33,024 nt of DNA, taken from the NCBI GenBank assembly GCA_036272935.1, contig DATAXP010000010.1:1-33024 (forward strand), read 5' to 3'. Within the stretch, counting starts at the first letter, position 1. The number at the start of each line of letters is the position of its first letter. Origin of the DNA: DATAXP01 sp036272935. GTDB lineage: Bacteria; Planctomycetota; Planctomycetia; Pirellulales; PNKZ01. The position numbers were made by a program, and so were the translations under genes. Under the pieces are notes generated by a model. The model searched no databases. It saw nothing but the letters and a program-made list of their open reading frames with translations, and had not been told where the DNA came from. Below, piece by piece: positions 7,676 through 15,520 of this stretch.

Positions 7676-8680
7676 TCACTTCTTCTTCACCAACCAGGTG
7701 ATGCCGCCGACGATCGAACCAAGCACGGCGCCGACGACGTAGGTGAGAATCATTCCCTTGAATCCGCCGCCAAGCTTCTCGCCGATCGAGGGGACGATTG
7801 CCCCGAGGATCGAGAAGCCGGCGAAGGTTAGCGCGAAGGCGGCACCGGCCATCTTCGCACGATTCTTCTTCCGCTCGGCCAGCTCCTCGGGCGACAGGTC
7901 TTCTTCGTCCGATCCCGCTCCTTGCCGGGCGGTGACCCCCATCTCGCGCGCCGCCGCCTCGCGCGGATAGTAGCGGTTCACGATCTCGTGAATCGCCGCT
8001 GGCGTGCAGAGCACGGCGCGCACCGGCAGGCCGAGCCGCAGACGCAATTCGTCCTCAATGCCAGTCGACACAGGAATGGACGACGCGATCAAGACGCGAT
8101 CCTGGTCGACCATGATCGGCACGGTCGAATGCTGCCGGGCGAGCGTCGCCGGCACCTTGCCCAGCAGATCGATGTCGAAATCCATTTGCAGCAAGTCGAC
8201 GTAGGACAGCCCTTGCGATTCGGCCAACGCCTGCGTGATGACTTCGGGATTTGCCGCCTTTTGCTGCACAAGCGCGTCGCGCAGATCGACGCCGATGGCC
8301 TTCGACAGTTGCTGAGCCTTGGCCAATTGTTCGGGGGTTACGTGCTTGCGCCCGACGAGAATGTCTTCGAGCGATTTTTTGCGCGACTCGCCGCTGCCGG
8401 CTGCACGGCCGATCGACGAATCGTAATCGCTTTTGCGCCGGGTATCGGTAAGGCAGAGCATTGCCCGCGTGAGCTCGTTCAACAGCGCGTGGGCACGATC
8501 GGCATATTCGGTCGAAAGATACTTCCGAATATGCGCGCTCATCTTGTTGTAGTTGCTGCGAATCTGTCCGGTGTCGTCCTCGAACTTCTTGAGCCGCAAC
8601 AACTGATAATGATTCAGCGGTCGGGCAGTCTCGGTGATGCCCAACCAACGACTGTAGATGTCGGCTTGCTGCGTGGCCAT
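7676..8680 (-). CDS. J-like / MshEN-domain membrane protein
   Basis: The protein has 334 residues. Residues 1-90 (SRWLGITETARPLNHYQLL, later LLNELTRAMLCLTD) match the J-domain-like N-terminus seen on many planctomycete proteins, but the HPD triad needed to stimulate Hsp70 is absent. Residues about 100-250 look like an MshEN domain, the N-terminal part of type II secretion/pilus ATPases (GspE/PilB/MshE), with two helical repeats (KSLEDILVGRKHVTPEQLAKA) and a following alpha/beta part ending in IHEIVNRYYP. The ATPase domain is missing. After an acidic, charged linker, two transmembrane helices and a KKK tail end the protein. Known MshEN domains can bind cyclic di-GMP. The next gene downstream encodes a GGDEF protein, so a receptor role is a reasonable inference, not a demonstrated one. 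ATG at 8680; no good ribosome-binding site seen. Confidence 0.78.
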   Translation of the reverse strand: MATQQADIYSRWLGITETARPLNHYQLLRLKKFEDDTGQIRSNYNKMSAHIRKYLSTEYADRAHALLNELTRAMLCLTDTRRKSDYDSSIGRAAGSGESRKKSLEDILVGRKHVTPEQLAKAQQLSKAIGVDLRDALVQQKAANPEVITQALAESQGLSYVDLLQMDFDIDLLGKVPATLARQHSTVPIMVDQDRVLIASSIPVSTGIEDELRLRLGLPVRAVLCTPAAIHEIVNRYYPREAAAREMGVTARQGAGSDEEDLSPEELAERKKNRAKMAGAAFALTFAGFSILGAIVPSIGEKLGGGFKGMILTYVVGAVLGSIVGGITWLVKKK

Positions 8681-8745
8681 CGTACGATCGACGAGTCGTA
8701 AGAACGGAGCAGGGTGCGATGTTGCCCGAGTGCGGTGGTTCGCGC

Positions 8746-9051
8746 CTATTCGGCGATGACTTCTTTGACCGGCTGAACGAAGTGCGGCGTCTTCTGAGCG
8801 TTGGTCAACTCGGCGGCCTTCTTATCGGCCTGCTTGCGTTCGCTGTACTCGAACAATGCGACGCGCTTCAGCGACTGATTGAATACTCCCCAAAATGCCT
8901 TGAGCCGCACTTCTTTGGCACTCTTGGCACGGCTCTTGCGCTTGGCCGGAGCCTTCTTGGCCGGTTTCGCTTTGTCTTCCCCCGATTCGCTCCCTTCCGC
9001 CGCCTCGGCTTCGCGACGCAATTCCTTACGATTTAGCACTTTGCGAGCCAT
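8746..9051 (-). CDS. Small Lys/Ala-rich basic protein, 101 aa
   Basis: An unrecognised protein. The first 50 residues are extremely charged and basic (KAKPAKKAPAKRKSRAKSAK), like the tails of histone-like or ribosome-associated proteins. The second half (VRLKAFWGVFNQSLKRVALF, then a Lys-rich helix) could form a small folded unit. Nucleic-acid binding is plausible from charge alone. The ATG at 9051 follows a U-rich leader with a terminator-like hairpin (9063-9085). It is separated by 65 bases from the MshEN gene downstream and could be co-transcribed with it. Confidence 0.72.
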   Translation of the reverse strand: MARKVLNRKELRREAEAAEGSESGEDKAKPAKKAPAKRKSRAKSAKEVRLKAFWGVFNQSLKRVALFEYSERKQADKKAAELTNAQKTPHFVQPVKEVIAE

Positions 9052-9062
9052 GTAATCATCCC

Positions 9063-9085
9063 AAAAAAAGGAAGAGAACCCTTCC
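9063..9085 (-). terminator. Terminator-like hairpin with U7 before the Lys-rich gene
   Basis: GGAAG (9070-9074) pairs with CTTCC (9081-9085) around a 6-nt loop. On the minus strand seven U residues follow (9063-9069). It may end transcription of the methyltransferase gene upstream. The stem is short, so strength is uncertain. Confidence 0.5.
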
Positions 9086-9090
9086 CCGCG

Positions 9091-9099
9091 ATCATAACA
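9091..9099 (-). promoter_or_regulatory. Possible extended -10 promoter for the Lys-rich gene
   Basis: TGTTATGAT on the minus strand fits an extended -10 element (TGnTATGAT). There is no good -35. A start near 9084 would place the terminator-like hairpin at the very beginning of the transcript, so either this promoter or that terminator is probably not real, or they form an attenuator. Confidence 0.35.
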
Positions 9100-9187
9100 G
9101 CAAAGTCATCGCGAAACCAGGGAGTGGCTTGCGGACCACGGCCAGGCCACCGCAGCCCGGCGGCTGGTCTGCATCGGGCCGATACCT

Positions 9188-9793
9188 TCAGGTCCGCCCG
9201 ACACTGGCGAGCCACGCCTTGGGGCCTCCTGCGCTGAACTGAGGTTGGCCGGGGCCGGTGAGCGTTTCGAAGCGCGCTGGTTCGATGTGTTCGATTCGCC
9301 ATCCCGCCGCGAAAGCGTCGCGAATCTCCTGCTGTGCCACGCGCCTCGGCCCTTCCGTGCCGGGCTCTTGGTCCGAGAAGCACAGAATGTGCAACAGCCC
9401 GCCGCGACGGACGACGTCGGCCAATCCGCGCACAAAAGCCGGTCGTTCCTCGTCGCTGAACGTATGGAACAGACCGGAGTCGATCACCGTGTCGAACTGC
9501 CGAGCGAGCTTCGCGAGTTCCAGTGCGTTGGCGACCAAAAAGTTGGCCGTGATCTTGCGATCGGCCGCCTTGCGCTTGGCGCGCTCGATGGCAAGGGGCA
9601 CGTAATCGATGCCCCACGCTTCGTGCCCTTTCGAAGCCAGATACAGCACGTGCTCGCCCGTGCCGCAACCAACATCGAGCACGCTGCCGCGTATCTCGCC
9701 GGCTGCTTCCAGCTTCACGAACGCCGGTTGCGGCCGGCCCGTGTCCCATGGCGCCTGTCCTTCGTACATCTGCTCGAAAAGCTCACGTTCCAC
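9188..9793 (-). CDS. Class I SAM-dependent methyltransferase
   Basis: The protein has 201 residues. The SAM-binding motif I is clear: SVLDVGCGTGEH (residues 37-48), followed by an acidic residue at the end of the next strand (GIDYVPLAIERAKRK). The N-terminus (MYEGQAPWDTGRPQPAF) matches small thiopurine/tellurite-type methyltransferases, which transfer a methyl group from SAM to small thiols or metalloids; the actual substrate cannot be read from the sequence. The start is a GTG at 9793 with GGAG 7 bases upstream. It is cytoplasmic. It follows the gene at 9816 by only 22 bases and probably shares its transcript. Confidence 0.85.
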   Translation of the reverse strand: MERELFEQMYEGQAPWDTGRPQPAFVKLEAAGEIRGSVLDVGCGTGEHVLYLASKGHEAWGIDYVPLAIERAKRKAADRKITANFLVANALELAKLARQFDTVIDSGLFHTFSDEERPAFVRGLADVVRRGGLLHILCFSDQEPGTEGPRRVAQQEIRDAFAAGWRIEHIEPARFETLTGPGQPQFSAGGPKAWLASVGRT

Positions 9794-9815
9794 GCAGTTC
9801 TCCGTATCTAGACTG

Positions 9816-10448
9816 TCAGTCGGGGCCGAGTTTGCTTAATTCCGCTTCGATCTGTTCGTCGCCGAAGCCAGCGTAGAACTCGAGGGTGCGCAGCGCCTGG
9901 GCGGTAGGGAACACACCGCAGCGCGGCGAAAGCACTTGGCCTGGTTTTGTCTTCCCCAAAATCAACAGCAGGCCGTCGTCGACGAGCCGGCTGAGCGAGG
10001 CGGTGAGCTGCCCTTCGGTCTTACCGAAGCAGCGCGCCACCATGCCTACCGTCAGCCGGTAAGCACGGTCCTCATCGTCTAAGTGACACGTGGCGATGTC
10101 CAGAACGTACGAGAGCAGCTCTCGATCCAGCCTCGTCAGATGCGCTTCCGCTTCCTGTGCAGAAGGTTCGCGATCGGGCGCGCATTGGGCGCAGCACGTC
10201 GGCTCGCTGCCGGTTTGCTCAGTGGCCCATGTCTTAAGCTCGTCGAGTTGCAACGAGCACCCCTTCATGTGCCGACCGGTCGTCCAATGCGTGCGCTTCG
10301 ACCCGTTATGCTTGACCTCGAGACAGGTTGCCCGATGCAAGGCTAGATGTGCCTTCGTGGGCTTGCGCAGGCAGTCGAGCACAAAACCTCGGCGATGATG
10401 CGCGATCCAATTCAGATAGGCACGTTCTTCGTCGAGGAACAAAATCAC
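9816..10448 (-). CDS. Hypothetical protein with Cys-rich centre and winged-helix-like C-terminus
   Basis: The protein has 210 residues and I cannot assign a family. The N-terminal 80 residues (FLDEERAYLNWIAHHRRGFV, then HRATC) form a compact domain. A central stretch carries CCAQC at about 84-88, a possible metal site. Residues about 110-170 (LTVGMVARCFGKTEGQLTAS, then LVDDGLLLIL) look like a winged helix, suggesting DNA binding. The start is GTG at 10448, which overlaps the stop of the 36-codon gene upstream in a GTGA arrangement, indicating translational coupling. Confidence 0.75.
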   Translation of the reverse strand: MILFLDEERAYLNWIAHHRRGFVLDCLRKPTKAHLALHRATCLEVKHNGSKRTHWTTGRHMKGCSLQLDELKTWATEQTGSEPTCCAQCAPDREPSAQEAEAHLTRLDRELLSYVLDIATCHLDDEDRAYRLTVGMVARCFGKTEGQLTASLSRLVDDGLLLILGKTKPGQVLSPRCGVFPTAQALRTLEFYAGFGDEQIEAELSKLGPD

Positions 10449-10555
10449 TTCTTTTTTCCCAGCCGCGCGGCGACGCGGTTCTTGATCATCTTCTTCTGCA
10501 TCTTTGGCGATTTCGTCGCCGGTTGGCGAATCATGCCGCGTCCCTTGTCGGCCAT
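10445..10555 (-). CDS. Small basic protein, 36 aa
   Basis: Reading the minus strand from the ATG at 10555 gives MADKGRGMIRQPATKSPK followed by MQKKMIKNRVAARLGKKK and a TGA at 10445. Eleven residues are Lys and four Arg. The ATG is preceded by GGAGA with 8-base spacing, directly after the stop of the DUF2905 gene. Its stop overlaps the GTG of the next gene (GTGA). The good ribosome-binding site and tight packing support real translation. Function unknown; the charge suggests RNA, ribosome or DNA contact. Confidence 0.65.
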   Translation of the reverse strand: MADKGRGMIRQPATKSPKMQKKMIKNRVAARLGKKK

Positions 10556-10568
10556 CGCAGGTTCTCCG

Positions 10569-10790
10569 TCATCGCTGGAATTGCCGCACGATCCACATCA
10601 TCGCGCTCAGCAGCAAGCTGAGCAGAATGCACGTCATGACCGGAAAATAGAACCGGCTGTTCGGCCGCTCGATCACAATGTCCCCTGGCAGCCGGCCCAG
10701 CCAAGGAGCGCTCGGCGCGAACAGCCAGGCCGCCCCCGCCGCGACGATCAGCAGTCCAAGGACAATCAGCATCCAACCGGGGTGCGACAT
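10569..10790 (-). CDS. DUF2905 family small membrane protein
   Basis: The protein has 73 residues and two transmembrane helices (GWMLIVLGLLIVAAGAAWLF and PVMTCILLSLLLSAMMWIV). Between them lies the family hallmark LGRLPGDIVIERPNSRFYF. DUF2905 proteins are conserved but uncharacterised inner-membrane proteins. The gene sits 34 bases after the DUF1501 gene and 13 bases before the 36-codon ORF, so it is likely part of one transcription unit on the minus strand. Confidence 0.88.
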   Translation of the reverse strand: MSHPGWMLIVLGLLIVAAGAAWLFAPSAPWLGRLPGDIVIERPNSRFYFPVMTCILLSLLLSAMMWIVRQFQR

Positions 10791-10824
10791 GGTTCGGCCT
10801 CGCCATCACTGCCGGCGGCTTGCA

Positions 10825-12054
10825 TTAGCCGCCGACGATGTCGAGATGTGCAAATTTTGCACCCAGCAGCGGCTCGCTGGGGCAGCCCAGCCAGCGATCC
10901 AGCAACGTGGCATAGACCGAGCGGAAATCGGTGTTGAACAACAAGTCGCCGTCGCCGAGCTTCTCGAGGCTGGGATACTTCCCGAGCAACCCACCACGCA
11001 CGCTCCGGCCGGCGACCAGCAGGCACGAGGCAGCGCCGTGATCAGTCCCACGGCTCGCGTTCTCGTCGACGCGGCGGCCGAACTCGCTGAACGCCATCGT
11101 CACAACGCGATCGCCCAGGCCTAGCTGCTCGACATCGTCGAGGAACGCCTTGAGCGCCTCCGACAAATCCTGCAACAACTGCCCATGCCCGTCGGCCTGC
11201 GTGGCGTGCGTGTCGTAGCCATCCTGCGACACGTAAAAGATGCGCACGCCCAAGTCGGCCGACAACGCCTTGGCGACTTTTTGCAACCGGCCGGCAATCT
11301 CCGTTTCGGGATACGCGACAGTCGAACGATACTTTGTTTCCGCGCCGCGCAGTTGCTCGGCGGCACGGTACATCGCCTGTGCCTGCTGGGCGATCAGCGC
11401 TGCTGGACCAGCCTTTGCCCGCGGCTTCACGCTGAGCTTGCGCGTCATTTCCGCCGGCAGGTCGGTCGTGCCGACTGACTCTCGCAGCGTTTCGAACTGC
11501 TCGACCGCCGGCACCGATACGCTGGCCGCACGCAGCGCCTGCGGAACCATATTGCTCATCGCCAGGGCGGGCATCGCGGCACGCACGTCGGCCGGCATCG
11601 CGTCGACACAGCGGCCCAGCCAACCGGCCAGCGGCGCCGGCGACTTGGTGCTGCCGGTGTGCCAGATTTCCATCGAACGGAAATGCGAACGGTCGGGCTC
11701 GGGATAGCCCACCCCTTGCACGATCGCCAAGAGTCCGTCGCCGAACAGCTCGGCCAGCGCGCCGGCTCGCGGATGCAGGCCGTAACCGTCGGCAATCGAG
11801 TGCAGCTCGTTCTTTGGCAGCGCCAACGTCGGCCGGGCGCGGTAGTAGGCCGGGTTCTCGTACGGCACCAGCGTGTTGAGCCCGTCGTTGCCGCCCGACA
11901 TCTCGATCACCACGAGAATGCGATCGTTACGGTCGGCCGCGCGGGCTGCTTCGGCGGCGCGGATCAACAATCCCGGCGAGCGATCGGCCAACGCGAGAAA
12001 CGACGCGCCAGCAGCGGTGGTCCCGGCGTGCAAGAACTGGCGGCGCGTGAACAT
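10825..12054 (-). CDS. DUF1501 family Tat-exported protein
   Basis: The protein has 409 residues. ATG at 12054 has AAGGAG 8 bases upstream and starts a twin-arginine signal (FTRRQFLHAGTTAAGAS); the upstream open frame to 12186 lies inside the previous gene. Family features: VVIEMSGGNDGLNTLVPY near the start, DRSHFRSMEIWHTG, DGYDTHATQADGHGQL, and FSEFGRRVDENASRGTDHGA near the C-terminus. DUF1501 proteins resemble the alkaline phosphatase/sulfatase fold; the conserved Asp and His residues suggest a metal-dependent hydrolase, but no reaction is established. It almost always pairs with DUF1800, as here, with 13 bases between them. Confidence 0.93.
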   Translation of the reverse strand: MFTRRQFLHAGTTAAGASFLALADRSPGLLIRAAEAARAADRNDRILVVIEMSGGNDGLNTLVPYENPAYYRARPTLALPKNELHSIADGYGLHPRAGALAELFGDGLLAIVQGVGYPEPDRSHFRSMEIWHTGSTKSPAPLAGWLGRCVDAMPADVRAAMPALAMSNMVPQALRAASVSVPAVEQFETLRESVGTTDLPAEMTRKLSVKPRAKAGPAALIAQQAQAMYRAAEQLRGAETKYRSTVAYPETEIAGRLQKVAKALSADLGVRIFYVSQDGYDTHATQADGHGQLLQDLSEALKAFLDDVEQLGLGDRVVTMAFSEFGRRVDENASRGTDHGAASCLLVAGRSVRGGLLGKYPSLEKLGDGDLLFNTDFRSVYATLLDRWLGCPSEPLLGAKFAHLDIVGG

Positions 12055-12067
12055 TCGACGGCTCCTT

Positions 12068-13483
12068 CTACCACGCGTGAAACTCGGGCAGCGCAATGAC
12101 GACCGTGACCGCCTCGCGAATCTTCTGGCCTCGGAAACTCTCGTCCTCGCGGAACAATTCGGGTTGCGGCCCGTCGTCGGTCGCAACCAGGAAGCTTGTC
12201 AGGCCGCGTCGCGCCTCGGCCGGCAGCTCGCCCGGCATCAAGACATCGCTCAGCCGTTTCACCACGGCCCGCGGCTCGGTCATCTCCACGGGCACTAGCC
12301 GCCAGGGATCGAACACCGGTCCCAACGGATTCGTGTCGGTCTGCGCGGCGAGCATGCGCGCGAACTGTTGCCGGGCCGCCCAGGTGCCGGTGTCGATCCA
12401 CGCCGCTTCGCCGTCCCACCCCTTCACGTTCGGTGGAGCCAGCAGCCGTTGGCCCATTTGCTCCAAGAAATAGATCAACTGATCGGCTGGCATCTGCATT
12501 TCAAGCATCCGCAGCGCGCCGACCACGTATTCCACCGGGCTAGCAATCCGCCGGCGCAGGCAGCGTTCGGAATAAAAATACTGCGACATGAACAGGTCTC
12601 GCAGCAGCCACTTCACATGAAACTGTGAGCGAACGAGCGTCTGGGCCGCCTCGGCCACGATCTCTGCCGGCGGATCGGGCTCGGCGAAGAACCGCAGCAG
12701 CTTGCGAGCCATGAACTCGGCAGTCGCCGGCTGCTGCAACAGCAGATCGATCACGTCGTCGGCACCGAAGCGCCCGCTGCGGCCGAGAAACTGCTTGCGG
12801 CCAGCGTCGTGTTCGTCGGTGTTAAACACGCCAGTGGTGCCGTCAATCGTCCAACCAGTGAGCGCCCGTGCCGCCTCGAGCACATCGCGCTCGGTGTAGT
12901 GGCTGATGCCGCAGGTAAACAGCTCCATCAGCTCGCGGGCAAAGTTTTCATTGGGATGCTCGCGTGTGTTCGATTGCCCGTCGAGCCAGACCAGCATGGC
13001 GGGATCGCGCGCGATCGCCGCCACGAGTTGCCCAAAACTCCCCCAGGCACTGCGGCGGAACAGCTCGATCTGGCCGTGCATCAGCTCGGTGTTCTCGACC
13101 TTGAGCTGGCTGCTCGCGAAGTGGCCGTGCCAGAAGAGCGCGAGCTTCTCACGTAGCGGCACGCGCGTGGTGAGCATCCGGTAAACCCACCAGGCCTGTA
13201 TCCCTTCGAGCGACGACAGGCTAGTCAGCTTACCGGCTACGGCGCCGAAGGTGCGCGCGTACTCGGCTTCTTCGTCAGCATCATCGGCAAACAGTCCGTC
13301 GACCGTCGCTTCGAGTCCCCGGCGGACCGCCTGGTCGATCTCGCCAACATTTCCGCCGAAGCCCGTACGGCGCAGCAGGTGCGCTGCCCGCCGACGATCG
13401 AATCGCTCGCCACCATCGCCGACAAAAGGGCTCAGCGCAGCCACGTATTCGCTCGCGATCAGTGGATGCTGATAGATTGCCAC
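12068..13483 (-). CDS. DUF1800 family protein
   Basis: The protein has 471 residues. The family signature runs from RAAHLLRRTGFGG near residue 33, through REKLALFWHGHFASSQ, to NENFARELMELFTCGISHYT. DUF1800 proteins are uncharacterised partners of DUF1501 proteins. No signal peptide is seen here, unlike its partner, so where it acts is unclear. The start is a GTG at 13483, chosen because no ATG fits and the homologous core begins soon after. A second GTG at codon 13 is possible. The proposed start codon lies inside a hairpin stem (13478-13508). Confidence 0.9.
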   Translation of the reverse strand: MAIYQHPLIASEYVAALSPFVGDGGERFDRRRAAHLLRRTGFGGNVGEIDQAVRRGLEATVDGLFADDADEEAEYARTFGAVAGKLTSLSSLEGIQAWWVYRMLTTRVPLREKLALFWHGHFASSQLKVENTELMHGQIELFRRSAWGSFGQLVAAIARDPAMLVWLDGQSNTREHPNENFARELMELFTCGISHYTERDVLEAARALTGWTIDGTTGVFNTDEHDAGRKQFLGRSGRFGADDVIDLLLQQPATAEFMARKLLRFFAEPDPPAEIVAEAAQTLVRSQFHVKWLLRDLFMSQYFYSERCLRRRIASPVEYVVGALRMLEMQMPADQLIYFLEQMGQRLLAPPNVKGWDGEAAWIDTGTWAARQQFARMLAAQTDTNPLGPVFDPWRLVPVEMTEPRAVVKRLSDVLMPGELPAEARRGLTSFLVATDDGPQPELFREDESFRGQKIREAVTVVIALPEFHAW

Positions 13484-13508
13484 AGACCCACCACGGGGGC
13501 CTGTGGCA
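13478..13508 (-). promoter_or_regulatory. Hairpin covering the DUF1800 start codon
   Basis: TGCCACAG (13478-13485) and CTGTGGCA (13501-13508) are perfect 8-base inverted repeats with a further CCC/GGG pairing inside. The GTG start (13481-13483) and its upstream GGTGGG fall in this structure, so translation could be limited. It might instead be a remnant 3' hairpin of the HEAT-repeat gene. Confidence 0.4.
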
Positions 13509-13535
13509 GTGCGATTCTCGCGTAAACCGCTTTCG

Positions 13536-15446
13536 TTATTTCGCGGCGGTCGGCAGTTTCGCCATCAACTGCTGGGCTTCCGGAGTCTTGTTCGGCAGCT
13601 TATCGAAGATGGCTTTCGCCGCGCGGGTAGCGTCGTCCTTGAGTTCGGGATTCTGCGACGCTTTCACTGCCAGGCGCAGCGCCGGCACGTTCGGCACACG
13701 GCTCAAAATGTCGAGCACCAGCTTCTGCTCGGCCGGCCGCTTGGCTGCATCGAACGCCGCCTGGCACATCTCGACACGCTGGCGATCATTCGACGCGAAC
13801 TGGCGCGCCAGCCGGATGTAGCCACGCATCGCGCGCACCTGGTACTTTTCGGTCGTGAGCGTCTTTGCCAGGTCCAGTAGCACCGACCCAGCTTCAACGT
13901 TCATCCACTCGCCCAATGCGCGGGTGGCGGCGTCTTGCAGCGGCTCGTCGCCACTCTTGGCGGCGGAGCCGAGGCTCTCGAGCGCTTTGGCGCCTCCCAT
14001 CGAGCCCATAATCTCCAAGAGCGTGCACTGCGTGGCCACCGGCGCACCGGTCATCGCCGCGGCGAGTTGGCCGGCGCAGGCGTCGCGCTCGGGCATCCGC
14101 ACGCACGCCGCACGTAGCGCCTTTTGTGCTACCTGGGCGTCGTCGGAACGCTTGGGTGAAATCACTTCGCGAATCAGGATGGTCACCTGTTCAGGGCCGA
14201 CCGTCTCACCGAGCGCAGTCCACGCGGCATTCCGCACCGCGGTGTCGGGATCGTCCGAAGCCTTGAGCAATTGATCGGTCGCTTGGATTCGCCGCAGGCC
14301 GACCAGTTCGAGCAGCATTGGCAGCGAAGCCTTGTCGGCAGCGGCCAGTCGGCTGGTGATCTCGGCATTGACCTTTTCGCCCGGCAGACCTGCGAGCGCA
14401 CGCTTTGCCTCAGCCGAGAGTTCGGTATCGGGCCCAGCGGCAATCTTCATCAACGGTGCAATGCACGACGTATCTCCGATGCGCGGCAGAATGCTAATCG
14501 CTGCGATGCGCACCGGCTTGTGACCGCTGCTGGCCGCTTCGAGCACCGCCGGCAGCATCTGTGTGTCGTTGCGATCGGCCAACGCGTAGAGCATCAACGC
14601 GGCGCGATCGGGGGACGAACCGACCACTTCGGCCATCAACGCGTTGGCCACCTCGGGCCCCGGCAGCTCGCGGGCGGTCGACAAGCCGAGCCGGAAAGAG
14701 TCGCGGTCGCTGGAGCGTAACTGCTCGACGAGCAGCGGAATGCCTTCGTTCTTGCGAGCCAGAATCGAGCCGCGCGTGGCCTCAATGATTCGCTGCTTCG
14801 GCAAGTCAGCCTTGCGCAGCTCGTCGTAGATTTTTGCCGCCTCGGCCGATTTGCCCTCGGCCAGCAGGCGTTCGGCGCACAGGATACATCCCTGGGCGAT
14901 CGCCGACCGTACTGCGGGAGGCGCACTAGCCAGGGATTGTCGCAGTGCCTGGGTTGCCGGAGCGTTGCCGATCGATCCTAGCGCCACGGCAGCGGCGCCG
15001 GCGACTTCGGTATCCTGGCTCTTTAACTGGGCGGCCAAGGCATCGACTGCCGCAGCATCGCGGCGGACGCCCAACGAGTTGATCGTGCCGACCAACAACC
15101 GGCCTTGCAGCTTGGAAATCGCGTTGCGCAGGGCGGCATCGGCCTCGGGACCGGGGATCGCCTCGAGCGCGATGCGCGACCACGAGGCCAGATGTTCGTC
15201 ACCGAGCAATTTGGCCAGCTCGGGCACTGCTTCTGCCGAGCCATAGATCGACAGGTACTTGCAAGCCATCGCTTTGTCGGGCTCGGCGGCGGTCTGAAGT
15301 TGCTTGACCAGATCGCGCTCTTTGTCCTTGTCGCTGGCGGCGGCTGGCGCCTCGATCTTTTCGGCGGCGCGGGCCGCGGCGGCACACAAAACCACGAGGG
15401 TCGCCAGCAGCATGGCACCTCGGGTGAATCGTTCGATCGTGGTCAT
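13536..15446 (-). CDS. Exported HEAT-repeat protein
   Basis: The protein has 636 residues. ATG at 15446 has AAGGA upstream and starts a Sec signal peptide (ending near CAAAARAAEK); the frame reaches 15533 without homology. The mature protein is a chain of roughly 30-40-residue helical pairs typical of HEAT/PBS-lyase repeats, for example SQDTEVAGAAAVALGSIGNA, HKPVRIAAISILPRIGD and DDPDTAVRNAAWTALGETVG. Such solenoids bind other proteins and have no catalytic site. It lies 74 bases after a Gfo/Idh/MocA gene and 52 bases before DUF1800, so it could serve as a scaffold for these exported proteins; that is inference. Confidence 0.9.
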   Translation of the reverse strand: MTTIERFTRGAMLLATLVVLCAAAARAAEKIEAPAAASDKDKERDLVKQLQTAAEPDKAMACKYLSIYGSAEAVPELAKLLGDEHLASWSRIALEAIPGPEADAALRNAISKLQGRLLVGTINSLGVRRDAAAVDALAAQLKSQDTEVAGAAAVALGSIGNAPATQALRQSLASAPPAVRSAIAQGCILCAERLLAEGKSAEAAKIYDELRKADLPKQRIIEATRGSILARKNEGIPLLVEQLRSSDRDSFRLGLSTARELPGPEVANALMAEVVGSSPDRAALMLYALADRNDTQMLPAVLEAASSGHKPVRIAAISILPRIGDTSCIAPLMKIAAGPDTELSAEAKRALAGLPGEKVNAEITSRLAAADKASLPMLLELVGLRRIQATDQLLKASDDPDTAVRNAAWTALGETVGPEQVTILIREVISPKRSDDAQVAQKALRAACVRMPERDACAGQLAAAMTGAPVATQCTLLEIMGSMGGAKALESLGSAAKSGDEPLQDAATRALGEWMNVEAGSVLLDLAKTLTTEKYQVRAMRGYIRLARQFASNDRQRVEMCQAAFDAAKRPAEQKLVLDILSRVPNVPALRLAVKASQNPELKDDATRAAKAIFDKLPNKTPEAQQLMAKLPTAAK

Positions 15447-15520
15447 GAAAACTGTCCTTGTCGACGAATGTTTGGGCGTGTGTGAGAGATGTGTCGGGAG
15501 GTTGCTTCGGTCGCCGGGAA

